Virus record (IMG/VR): IMGVR_UViG_3300012928_000045
Location: 1-23,363 of that record
Strand: one strand, 5' to 3'
DNA length: 23,363 bases
Source: a virus
The notes beneath the pieces were generated by a model. The model did not search any database, was not told the origin of the DNA, and saw only the letters and a list, made by a program, of their open reading frames with translations. The position numbers were made by a program, and so were the translations under genes. This document shows positions 16,441 through 22,920 of this stretch, one piece after another. The first letter of the stretch is position 1. Each line of letters begins with the position of its first letter.

Positions 16441-16708
16441 CACAAAAACCTTTGCTCAGTGGTTGGATGATGTAATGCAAAAGAACAACATTAAACAAAC
16501 CGACTTAGCAAAAGAACTATCGACAGAAGAACATACTGTGAATCGAAGTACTATCAATTTATGGTTATCCAACTCACGTCTTCCAAACGACATGATGCAG
16601 GAAAGGTTAGCTAAATACTTTTCTTCTTTGGGTGTTTTTGGTTATCATCCAATGATACGAGAAATAATATACAGAGTGCATGTCACAAAAATAAATAAAA
16701 AGAAATGA
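16430..16708 (+). CDS. XRE-like helix-turn-helix DNA-binding protein, probable repressor
   Basis: 92 residues. Residues 7-58 have the helix-turn-helix pattern of XRE/Cro-like repressors: FAQWLDDVMQKNNIKQTDLA as helices 1-2, then STINLWLSNSRLPNDMM as recognition helix and the S-x-R-x-P turn. There is no peptidase or oligomerisation domain, so it is Cro-sized rather than CI-sized. It is third gene of the early operon and likely feeds back on the inverted-repeat operator upstream. The basic tail (TKINKKK) may add DNA affinity. Start overlaps the previous gene by 11 bases; ribosome site AAGGA is somewhat distant. Confidence 0.8.
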   Translation: MNRDTKTFAQWLDDVMQKNNIKQTDLAKELSTEEHTVNRSTINLWLSNSRLPNDMMQERLAKYFSSLGVFGYHPMIREIIYRVHVTKINKKK

Positions 16709-16721
16709 TAAAAATCTTCTT

Positions 16722-17117
16722 ATGTCAAGAGTACGTATGATAGTATACATCAAACCTATAGCATGCCCCAGACCTAGAGTAGCAAGAGGCCGGACCTACT
16801 ATCCAATGCAGTACAAAAAGTGGATAAAGGAGATGAAAACCAGATTAAAAGATCTGAGTATCCCTTCCGGTCCGATTCATGTTGAATTGGTTTTTGTTGT
16901 GCAACGACCGAAAAGAATGAAAAAAGGGAATCGTGTTATACACAGCAAACGCCCAGACCTAGATAACATGATAAAAGCCGTCTTGGATGCTTTACCTATC
17001 AAAGACGATGCTGTTGTTCATTCCATCAAAGCACAAAAATTTTATGGGGCTACAGACGAAGATCCAAAAATAGAGATTATGATACGTAGTGCCGAAATTA
17101 AGAAGAGCCTCGAATAA
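16722..17117 (+). CDS. rusA: RusA-like Holliday junction resolvase
   Basis: 131 residues. Residues 75-96 have SKRPDLDNMIKAVLDAL then KDDAVV, which is the RusA signature: Asp79, Asp81 and Asp95/96 as metal ligands and Lys85 as the conserved lysine. The N-terminal CPRPRVARGRTYYP also fits the family. It would resolve branched DNA during phage replication and packaging as a dimer. Length is normal. Ribosome site for ATG 16722 is poor; the in-frame ATG at 16737 is an alternative. The stop codon lies inside a strong hairpin. Confidence 0.85.
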   Translation: MSRVRMIVYIKPIACPRPRVARGRTYYPMQYKKWIKEMKTRLKDLSIPSGPIHVELVFVVQRPKRMKKGNRVIHSKRPDLDNMIKAVLDALPIKDDAVVHSIKAQKFYGATDEDPKIEIMIRSAEIKKSLE

Positions 17118-17134
17118 TTCTATATTCGAGGCTC
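17105..17134 (+). other. Perfect 12-bp inverted repeat at the end of the rusA-like gene
   Basis: GAGCCTCGAATA (17105-17116) and TATTCGAGGCTC (17123-17134) are exact reverse complements across a six-base loop and contain the rusA-like stop codon. No T-run follows on the plus strand; the minus side reads TTCTTAATTT. It may stabilise or end the mRNA, or be a protein site. Confidence 0.6.
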
Positions 17135-17166
17135 ATACAACACAATGCACAAAAACAGGAGATTTT

Positions 17167-18090
17167 ATGCGCCTATACAATATAACCGCGTTTCCAAATA
17201 TACGCCAACCAGACAATCAAATTAAACTTGCCTATTCTTGGGTTAATCTTTGTAGATTCTTGGGAAAACAAAGAAAACCAGTTGCAAAAATTAGACAGGG
17301 TGCATGGTCTCCAGCATCTTTTGACGGCAAAAGATCAAATACAAACGTCACTAGTCTGTCGTGTTTGGTACTGGATATTGATGATTCAATCACATTTGGA
17401 CAGGCAAATGTAACTTTAATGGTTACAAATGTAAGAAGTTATTTGCATACTTCTGTCAGTCATGACAACAATAATGATCGTTTTCGGATAGTCATTCCAA
17501 CAGCCGAAAAAATACCGGGCGATGAATGGACATACTATTATCTGGCTTTGGAATCTTGGTTTGATGAAACGTTCGGTGCCTTCGAAAACGCAACTTTTGA
17601 CAGATCAGCCAAAGACGCAGCAAGAGCATATTACGTGGGTTATCACACAATGCACTTTGCAGAAGATTTTATCGAGGGTAAAATTTTAGATTGGAAGGGC
17701 CGAGCACAAGATGCAAAAGAAAAATATATGATAGAGATGGCCAAAAGAAGAAAAGAGCAAGAAGAAAGATTAGCTTTGGCAGAAAAGAAGAAACAAAATC
17801 TTGGTAAACATATTAGTGCTAGTGATCAAAGAAAATACATGTATGAGGCTTTGAGAAACGATTCATCTGAAAGAAGAAAATTCGCTCTTTGGTTAGGAGC
17901 AACCATTAAAGGCGGCGAGTCAGGAGAGCGTGCTGTTCTTTGGTCTTGTCCGAGATGCGGAAAGAATGACTGTACATTCTTCTATATCGATCCAACTCGC
18001 TATCCTTCTGCATACTGCAATCATCGGAATAACTGCAACTGGAAAGGCTCTGTAGGATACTTGGCCGAAATCAATTGTTATACATTATGA
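17167..18090 (+). CDS. DNA primase, archaeo-eukaryotic type, with C-terminal zinc ribbon
   Basis: 307 residues from ATG 17167, six bases after AGGAGA (17156-17161); an in-frame upstream ATG at 17089 would overlap the resolvase gene. Residues 66-73 CLVLDIDD supply the acidic metal ligands, and HTSVSHDNNNDRFRIVIP (94-111) the S-x-H and Arg motifs of AEP/PrimPol-like primases. Residues 175-215 are a charged linker, and 261-290 a zinc ribbon: CPRC then CNHRNNC. It would make primers at the phage origin. A VapE-type ATPase two genes on is the usual partner of such primases. Stop overlaps the next ATG as ATGA. Confidence 0.8.
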   Translation: MRLYNITAFPNIRQPDNQIKLAYSWVNLCRFLGKQRKPVAKIRQGAWSPASFDGKRSNTNVTSLSCLVLDIDDSITFGQANVTLMVTNVRSYLHTSVSHDNNNDRFRIVIPTAEKIPGDEWTYYYLALESWFDETFGAFENATFDRSAKDAARAYYVGYHTMHFAEDFIEGKILDWKGRAQDAKEKYMIEMAKRRKEQEERLALAEKKKQNLGKHISASDQRKYMYEALRNDSSERRKFALWLGATIKGGESGERAVLWSCPRCGKNDCTFFYIDPTRYPSAYCNHRNNCNWKGSVGYLAEINCYTL

Positions 18091-18779
18091 GTTTACGCCC
18101 TTTTTTCTCATATTATGGAAGCAAATATTCAATTATCGAAAAGTATCCAGCTCCAGAACATGAGACAATAATCGAACCATTCGCAGGCTCTGCACAATAC
18201 GCAACCCGGTATCCATACAAGAAAGTGCATTTGTACGATTTAGACGAGAACATTGTGCAAGTTTGGGATTATTTAATCAATGTGTCAGAGTCTGAGATAC
18301 TATCTCTTGACATGGACTTTTATCACATTGATGAATCAAGTCTGACGAGCACACAAAAAAAGCTTGTTGGATTCTGGATAAATAGTGCGTCAGCATTGCC
18401 CAAGAAGACAAAGACAAGTATGCATAAAACAAATACGCAAGACTGGAGAATAAGAGTATCTTGTCAATTGCAATATATTAGACACTGGAAAGTACATCTT
18501 TTATCATACGAGCAGATTGATAATGAATGTGCTACATGGTTTATCGATCCTCCATATATCGACAAGGGGAAGCACTACAGACGATCATCGAAAAATATAG
18601 ACTTTGATAATCTTGCAGATTGGTGTAAAAATCGCAAAGGGCACTATATTGTCTGTGAAAATGCTAATGCAGATTGGCTTCCTTTTAAATCTTTGACGAC
18701 ATTCAAAAGCAACACAAACAAAAAAACAGAAGAGGCAATCTACACAAACATACAAGACAAACAACTATCATTATTTTAA
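18087..18779 (+). CDS. dam: D12-class DNA adenine methyltransferase (Dam-like) ending in QLSLF
   Basis: 230 residues from ATG 18087. Residues 7-13 FSYYGSK, 30-35 EPFAGS (AdoMet site) and 154-157 DPPY (catalytic) are the expected motifs of D12-class N6-adenine methyltransferases, whose usual target is GATC, though specificity cannot be read here. It is shorter than E. coli Dam. The last five residues QLSLF match the bacterial sliding-clamp-binding consensus QL[SD]LF. Placed between primase and helicase, it may mark phage DNA at replication, against restriction or for initiation or packaging control. Confidence 0.85.
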   Translation: MSLRPFFSYYGSKYSIIEKYPAPEHETIIEPFAGSAQYATRYPYKKVHLYDLDENIVQVWDYLINVSESEILSLDMDFYHIDESSLTSTQKKLVGFWINSASALPKKTKTSMHKTNTQDWRIRVSCQLQYIRHWKVHLLSYEQIDNECATWFIDPPYIDKGKHYRRSSKNIDFDNLADWCKNRKGHYIVCENANADWLPFKSLTTFKSNTNKKTEEAIYTNIQDKQLSLF

Positions 18780-18796
18780 AAAACACAGGAGACACA

Positions 18797-20164
18797 ATGA
18801 CCAATACACAAAGACTACACAACCAAGACGCGCGAATCGTCGCGCTGCAAAATCTTGGATTTGAATTACGCGTTAGGCGCACAGACTCAGGTGATAGAGT
18901 TTTAGGCAGCTTGTTTAACATTACTCAAATTTTAAGACATTATCCAACATACAAAAATAGGGCTCGTTATGATGATTTTGCAAATGTTGTTTGTTGGACC
19001 AATAACAATGTTGCGGAACGAATTAATGATTATCACATTGATTGTATTCGGCTTGATGCGGAGGATAGATGGGGCGTTTCTTTTACTTCGGATAAAGTTT
19101 GGAGTGCGGTTGAAATTGTTGCAAAAGAAAACTCATATAATGCAATTACAGATTATTTTGATTCCATTCGTGGACAATGGCAAAAGAAGAAAAAAAGAGC
19201 TCATAAATTTCTGATTGATTATTTGGGTGCACAAGACACAAAAATAAATAGAGCGTATTCCTTGCGTTTCTTGCTGTCTGTTGTTGCTCGTGCCTATGCT
19301 ACCATAGATAAACCGGTGAAAGTGGATACAACGCTAGTACTGTACGGAGGACAAGGCATCGGGAAGAGTACAGCACTTGAGACTCTTTGCTTTTCGGATG
19401 CGCTCGGCTCTGCATATTTTGGAGACTCTGAACTTAGCATGGACAGATATAAAGAAGCGGTCCAGTCTATACAAGGAAAACTAATCTATGAAATTCAAGA
19501 GCTGGCGAGACGATCAAAATCTGTTGAAGTAGAAAAGGCATTCTTGACCCGAAAAATCGACGATGTTCGGCTCCCATACAAACGAGCAAATGAAAAGTTT
19601 GCACGTCGGACTGTTTTCGTTGCAACCACCAACAAGAAAAATGTCTTACATGATGCGACCGGCTCCCGTCGCTTTTGGTGTGTGGACCTTGGAAAGAAGA
19701 AGATTGACATTTCAAAGCTGAAAGAGGATGTGTCTTTGATCTGGTCAGAGGTCTTGTATTACTACGATAACAAAGAGCAGCACTATCTTACAGACGAAGA
19801 GGAGAGGCTGCGCGAGCAGAGCGCACAAGACTTTACTGATCCTCATCCTTTGACAGATGCAGTCTTGGACATTGCAGAACGACTGACAGCTCCAATAACG
19901 ACAGCCAGAATTATAGAAGAGCTGTATACACCAAATGAAGTTTTAAACGCGCAGAATTACTACCAGAACAACAGCAAACAAAGTCACAGCGTTAAGCATC
20001 TAGAAAAATCTACGCGTCAAAATCAAAACATTATTAATGATATTCTTCAATCGAACGGCTACGAATATGGAAGAAAAAAATGTCCAGAACAGAAAAAACG
20101 TATTCGAGGTTGGTGGCCTGTTTGTAGTGAAAAAGTGGACGGGCCATCTGATGTCCACCAATAA
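18797..20164 (+). CDS. VapE-type replicative ATPase/helicase
   Basis: 455 residues, ribosome site CAGGAGA eight bases before the ATG. Residues 184-191 GGQGIGKS (Walker A), 229-236 LIYEIQEL (Walker B region), 276-279 ATTN (sensor) and 289-294 GSRRFW (arginine region) define the virulence-associated E (VapE/VirE) ATPase family. The first 170 residues are an N-terminal region with no motif I can name; the C-terminus after residue 370 is helical and basic. These enzymes work with AEP primases as replication initiator or helicase in phages and satellite elements. GGTGGNC motifs begin within its last 50 bases and continue into the intergene. Confidence 0.85.
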   Translation: MTNTQRLHNQDARIVALQNLGFELRVRRTDSGDRVLGSLFNITQILRHYPTYKNRARYDDFANVVCWTNNNVAERINDYHIDCIRLDAEDRWGVSFTSDKVWSAVEIVAKENSYNAITDYFDSIRGQWQKKKKRAHKFLIDYLGAQDTKINRAYSLRFLLSVVARAYATIDKPVKVDTTLVLYGGQGIGKSTALETLCFSDALGSAYFGDSELSMDRYKEAVQSIQGKLIYEIQELARRSKSVEVEKAFLTRKIDDVRLPYKRANEKFARRTVFVATTNKKNVLHDATGSRRFWCVDLGKKKIDISKLKEDVSLIWSEVLYYYDNKEQHYLTDEEERLREQSAQDFTDPHPLTDAVLDIAERLTAPITTARIIEELYTPNEVLNAQNYYQNNSKQSHSVKHLEKSTRQNQNIINDILQSNGYEYGRKKCPEQKKRIRGWWPVCSEKVDGPSDVHQ

Positions 20165-20190
20165 ATTGATTGAAAGCACAGGTTCAAAGC

Positions 20191-20334
20191 ATGTTTTACT
20201 ATAATGTACCAGAAAGCCCGGGCTTTCTCTATAAACTATATAATTACTTTTTCTCAGAAAGATTTGAAGAAAAAGAGTGGACTTCGTGGACGCACGTCGA
20301 AAAGGCACATACAACCTTGATTATCAAAAAGTAA
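20191..20334 (+). CDS. Possible small protein after the VapE-type gene (uncertain)
   Basis: A 47-residue frame from ATG 20191 to stop 20332-20334, beginning MFYYNVPESPGFLYKLYNYF, rich in aromatic and Lys residues. Its ribosome site is weak (CAGG) unlike the neighbours. It covers a perfect 18-bp palindrome and two GTGGAC motifs, so the stretch may instead be non-coding origin DNA. Confidence 0.3.
   Translation: MFYYNVPESPGFLYKLYNYFFSERFEEKEWTSWTHVEKAHTTLIIKK
20211..20228. repeat. Perfect 18-bp palindrome AGAAAGCCCGGGCTTTCT
   Basis: Fully self-complementary; as RNA it folds to a 7-bp stem with loop CCGG. No T-run follows, so it is a poor terminator; a dimer-binding site or an origin element is as likely. 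Confidence 0.6.
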
Positions 20335-20335
20335 G

Positions 20336-20402
20336 AAGGTGGCCCAAAGGTGGTCCAAAGGTGGACGCGTCCAATATTTGTACAAATAAATAAAAATAAA
20401 GT
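20336..20402 (+). repeat. Iteron array and AT-rich tract, candidate replication origin
   Basis: Three 11-bp direct repeats AAGGTGGNCCA-like start at 20336, 20347 and 20358. Further GGTGGNC or GTGGAC sites occur at 20112, 20135, 20153 (reverse), 20277 and 20286. The third repeat enters palindrome TGGACGCGTCCA (20362-20373), followed by palindrome TATTTGTACAAATA (20375-20388) and an A/T-rich run to 20402. Iterons beside an AT-rich tract, just after primase and helicase genes, are typical of a replication origin. Confidence 0.55.
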
Positions 20403-20431
20403 TTGCACATTGAAAACAAACGTGTCATAAT
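20403..20431 (+). promoter_or_regulatory. Strong promoter for the right-hand gene block
   Basis: -35 TTGCAC (20403-20408), 17-base spacer, -10 CATAAT (20426-20431) preceded by TG (extended). Transcription would start near 20438, about 28 bases before the next ATG. Confidence 0.75.
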
Positions 20432-20465
20432 GTTTACATGATGCAAACAAACAGGAGACAACATC

Positions 20466-20702
20466 ATGGACTATGCACTACAACATTTCATTTCAGATTG
20501 CGCAATCAGACAACCAAGAAACGGCCATAGCTTTACAACACATGGAAAGACTTATCTAGTCAAATGTCATTATGGTTCATTCAGTGTTCCATTCATGAAT
20601 GTTACATGTAAAGAGACAGGATTTAACAAAACAATCAATCTGAATCATGAACATTACAATAGAATGGTCGAAGCAATCATCGCAGACTACAACAACCAAT
20701 AA
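20466..20702 (+). CDS. Small unknown phage protein (78 residues)
   Basis: First gene behind the strong promoter. Ribosome site ACAGGAGA (20451-20458) with spacer ACAACATC. Slightly basic and His-rich, with segments GHSFTTHGKTYLVKC and FNKTINLNHEHYNRMVEAI; a small alpha/beta fold is likely. No family recognised. Its stop codon is the first part of a 24-bp repeat that also starts the next gene. Confidence 0.75.
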   Translation: MDYALQHFISDCAIRQPRNGHSFTTHGKTYLVKCHYGSFSVPFMNVTCKETGFNKTINLNHEHYNRMVEAIIADYNNQ

Positions 20703-20884
20703 CAACAGGAGACAACATCATGAGATATTCAGATCAAAAAACTCGATACTTAGCACAAAAAGAAAACCCGGATTGCTTTGCCTTTTATGGTCGCGGAGGA
20801 AGTGAAGGCTTCATTTGTTTTTATTGTCAGCAGGCATTGAAAACTTGGAAAAACCAAAAATAACAACAGGAGACAACATCATGA
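20700..20884 (+). repeat. 24-bp stop-to-start leader repeated at 20700-20723 and 20861-20884
   Basis: Both copies run identically from the stop codon TAA of one gene through ACAACAGGAGACAACATC to the ATG of the next. The 18-base core ACAGGAGACAACATCATG also stands at 20451-20468. Three consecutive genes thus carry the same translation leader. Confidence 0.85.
20720..20863 (+). CDS. Small Cys-containing protein (47 residues)
   Basis: ATG 20720 follows the repeated leader. The frame gives 47 residues starting MRYSDQKTRYLAQ and stops at 20861-20863, where the leader repeats. Cys residues are spaced as CFAFYGRGG, then FICFYCQQAL (C-x17-C-x2-C), which could be a small zinc-binding unit, although one ligand is missing. 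Unknown family. The exact leader on both sides argues that it is translated. Confidence 0.7.
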   Translation: MRYSDQKTRYLAQKENPDCFAFYGRGGSEGFICFYCQQALKTWKNQK

Positions 20885-21171
20885 AATATTTTATTATTAT
20901 ACAAAAAAACTATGAAATTATGAGCGTAGGAATTAGCAGAAAAGAAGCACTTCTAGATTTGTGTGAATGGACAGACTTCAATGATATAGAAGAAATTCCA
21001 TATAAATTAAACTATAATTCATCAAATGATGGCGATTTGGTTTTGTTAGAATGTACAGAAGAATTGTATGCAAATGCAGTTCTAGGCGGTCAATTTTATG
21101 ATGTAGAGAATAACATCGCAATCATTGATCACGATGCTGCTGAACACTATTCTAACGAGGAGTTATCATGA
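20881..21171 (+). CDS. Acidic unknown protein (96 residues)
   Basis: ATG 20881 chosen because the repeated leader ends there; an earlier in-frame ATG at 20815 lies inside the preceding gene. About 20 Asp/Glu against five Lys/Arg. The N-terminus has YFIIIQKNYEIMSVGISRKEALLDL, resembling small alpha/beta phage proteins. No family recognised. The end overlaps the Sak4-like gene by four bases. Confidence 0.75.
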   Translation: MKYFIIIQKNYEIMSVGISRKEALLDLCEWTDFNDIEEIPYKLNYNSSNDGDLVLLECTEELYANAVLGGQFYDVENNIAIIDHDAAEHYSNEELS

Positions 21172-21890
21172 AATATAAAATTATTAATGCAGGAAAAGCA
21201 AAGCCAAGCACAAAAATAAAATGCTTGTTATACGGAGATACCGGGGCAGGAAAATCATTTTTGGCGGCAACATCTCCCAGACCATTATTTCTTTTGACTG
21301 AGATGAATGGTCAAGCATCGATAATGCACAGTAACCCTAAGGCAGACATAATACATATAGACAGTGCTTTGTTGTTGGCAGAGATATTACGCGACATATC
21401 AGACAACCCGAGCAATTGGAAACAATATGATACAATTGTCATTGATTCTTTTACGGAGATGCAAAGACTAATCAAGGATCAAATAACAAATAACGGAAAG
21501 AATCAAATGAAGTTGCAAGATTGGGGCAAACTTGCCGACAGCATGCGTAACTTGGCAAGACGCATCAGAAACTTGCAAAAAAATATTGTTGGAGTATGTC
21601 TTCTAGAATCAAGCATTGACGAAGCAACCGGGGAGAGACATTTAAAGCCGGCTTTTGATGGTAAAAAGACAGGAGGAGAGATTGCACAATATTTTAATTT
21701 TGTCGGCTTATTGTATACGCAGACAACAACCAAACAAGAAAATGGACACAAAGTCAATAGTGTTCATAGATGTTTGATGGTCGAAGGTCCATCAAGAATA
21801 ATGTGTAAGCCTTGTTATCCTCTTGTTGGAATAATACACGAACCAAATTTGAAAGAAATATTTACATCAATAACAGGAGATTTAAAATGA
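21168..21890 (+). CDS. Sak4-like RecA-family ATPase (AAA_24 type)
   Basis: 240 residues. Residues 23-30 GDTGAGKS (Walker A) and 88-98 YDTIVIDSFTE (Walker B, Asp93) with FLLTEMNGQ between them are typical of phage RecA-like ATPases of the Sak4 group. The region around KTGGEIAQYFNFVGLLY is also typical. They aid single-strand annealing or strand exchange in phage recombination, usually with a single-strand-binding protein; none is recognised here. It fits with RusA and the exonuclease as a recombination set. Confidence 0.8.
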   Translation: MKYKIINAGKAKPSTKIKCLLYGDTGAGKSFLAATSPRPLFLLTEMNGQASIMHSNPKADIIHIDSALLLAEILRDISDNPSNWKQYDTIVIDSFTEMQRLIKDQITNNGKNQMKLQDWGKLADSMRNLARRIRNLQKNIVGVCLLESSIDEATGERHLKPAFDGKKTGGEIAQYFNFVGLLYTQTTTKQENGHKVNSVHRCLMVEGPSRIMCKPCYPLVGIIHEPNLKEIFTSITGDLK

Positions 21891-22021
21891 TAAATGTAAA
21901 AAAACTTGTTTATAGAGCTCTTCAAGGCGACGAAAGAGCGTACAGAAATTTAGTCATAAGATATGGGAAAACTACAACGAAAAACTTACTTTTAGCCGGG
22001 GCGAGACAATGCAATCAATAA
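21887..22021 (+). CDS. Small basic protein (44 residues)
   Basis: ATG 21887 overlaps the Sak4-like stop as ATGA and follows ACAGGAGA (21873-21880). The sequence MINVKKLVYRALQGDERAYR looks helical, and RNLVIRYGKTTTK follows. Net positive. Function unknown. It overlaps the next small gene by 13 bases. Confidence 0.65.
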   Translation: MINVKKLVYRALQGDERAYRNLVIRYGKTTTKNLLLAGARQCNQ

Positions 22022-22131
22022 TTGAACTAGGACAACACGCCAGACCATTTGTTATTATCTTTATGTCAGTTGGATCATTGTTATCATTGCCTGTTTTATT
22101 GTCTCTTGTTTCAGGAAACAAAAATGATTAG
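22009..22131 (+). CDS. Small membrane protein (40 residues)
   Basis: ATG 22009 to stop 22129-22131. One hydrophobic segment covers residues 13-35 (PFVIIFMSVGSLLSLPVLLSL), so a single-pass membrane peptide is likely. It overlaps both neighbours (13 and 8 bases), consistent with coupled translation. Ribosome site is not strong (GGGGCGAGAC before the ATG). A role in membrane effects or lysis timing is possible but unsupported. Confidence 0.55.
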   Translation: MQSIIELGQHARPFVIIFMSVGSLLSLPVLLSLVSGNKND

Positions 22132-22357
22132 ATATAGCGGTTTCAAACGATGGTCCAGAGACGCAGCTTTTCACAGTGTATATTTACGTCATCCTGATCA
22201 TCCAAAACCAGAATTTAGAGAAGCTCTTGAAAAAAAACCAGATGATTATAATTTTGAAATTGATACCAAAAAAATTGTAGAACAGACTGTCAAAAAATTA
22301 ATCAAAGAAGATCCTTCTTTGCAACATAGAATCGTTGTTAAACATACAGTAAAATAA
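22124..22357 (+). CDS. Unknown basic phage protein (77 residues)
   Basis: ATG 22124, with CAGGAAA eight to ten bases upstream, overlaps the membrane peptide gene. Begins MIRYSGFKRWSRDAAFHSVY, then Pro-rich LRHPDHPKPEFREA, and a charged helical end. No family recognised. It is the last rightward gene before an opposing gene ending 12 bases away; no terminator hairpin is seen in the gap. Confidence 0.65.
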   Translation: MIRYSGFKRWSRDAAFHSVYLRHPDHPKPEFREALEKKPDDYNFEIDTKKIVEQTVKKLIKEDPSLQHRIVVKHTVK

Positions 22358-22368
22358 ATGTTTTGTTA

Positions 22369-22734
22369 TCAACGGTTCTTCTTTTTTTCTTTTTCTCTTT
22401 CGATTCTTCGAAGAGAAGCAGAAACCCAGCGACGACCTACAGAGCCTCCCCACAATCTCCATGCTCGAGCGGCTTTACTTGTTCTGTCTTGTCTTGCTTC
22501 CTTTTCTCCCGGAGACTCAGCATGACGCGCGAACCATGCACGCATAAGAATCATCTGCTGCTCGTCGATTGCTCCGCTTGCCAAACGTCGAGCCGTTCTC
22601 ATACCAGTTCCAGGCACTCTCTTCTTCCCTTTATCCTTGTATGCTGCTCTTTGTGCCAACGGAAAAGATAAATTGTAATCAATCGCACTTTGTGCAATCT
22701 TTTGTATATTTATTGGTACTTTATATTTAGGCAT
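22369..22734 (-). CDS. Leftward basic phage protein with WGG motif
   Basis: 121 residues, strongly basic. Residues 44-70 GMRTARRLASGAIDEQQMILMRAWFARHAE, shortened here to TARRLASG and MRAWFARHAE, and AARAWRLWGGSVGRRWV near 88-104 match a small block that I know from phage head-associated and nuclease-like proteins (RMxxFFARHE, then WxLWGGDxGxxW). Its function is not known to me. The opposing plus-strand frame in this region is low-complexity (runs of Phe and Ser), so the minus frame is preferred. It diverges from the 22801 gene. Confidence 0.65.
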   Translation of the reverse strand: MPKYKVPINIQKIAQSAIDYNLSFPLAQRAAYKDKGKKRVPGTGMRTARRLASGAIDEQQMILMRAWFARHAESPGEKEARQDRTSKAARAWRLWGGSVGRRWVSASLRRIEREKEKKKNR

Positions 22735-22748
22735 ATTCGTCTCTTAAG

Positions 22749-22777
22749 TTGCACTTTGTTTATCATATCGGTATAAT
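22749..22777 (+). promoter_or_regulatory. Strong rightward promoter
   Basis: -35 TTGCAC (22749-22754), 17-base spacer, -10 TATAAT (22772-22777). The same -35 is used at 20403. It reads into the basic genes at the right edge. Confidence 0.75.
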
Positions 22778-22784
22778 TATATCA
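22776..22784 (-). promoter_or_regulatory. Possible leftward extended -10 promoter
   Basis: Minus-strand TGATATAAT is an extended -10 overlapping the rightward -10. No good -35. It could drive the leftward gene 42 bases away. Confidence 0.35.
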
Positions 22785-22800
22785 TTAAACAGGAGAAAAA

Positions 22801-22920
22801 ATGTACAAACCTATGCGAAAATCAAACGTAAAAAAAATGATAAACAACAAGAAAAAAAAGACGAACAAACCCAAACGAGGGCAGCGCACAGCAACAAATA
22901 AAAGAAGAACAAAAAAGTGA
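22801..22920 (+). CDS. Very basic 39-residue protein
   Basis: ATG 22801 follows ACAGGAGA (22789-22796). 39 residues beginning MYKPMRKSNVKKM, with about half Lys or Arg and no hydrophobic core, so probably disordered and nucleic-acid-binding. The stop overlaps the GTG start of the next gene (GTGA). DNA condensation or a packaging-related role is possible but not shown. Confidence 0.65.
   Translation: MYKPMRKSNVKKMINNKKKKTNKPKRGQRTATNKRRTKK

Noticed and set aside
20400-21200. CRISPR-like reading of the regularly spaced 18-24 bp repeats
   Set aside because: Repeats are ribosome leaders at gene starts, with coding sequence of different lengths between them.
22363-22671. Plus-strand open frame of 102 residues opposite the leftward gene
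   Set aside because: Low-complexity Phe/Ser/Cys-rich product, no ribosome site, and the minus frame has a coherent basic protein with known-looking motifs.
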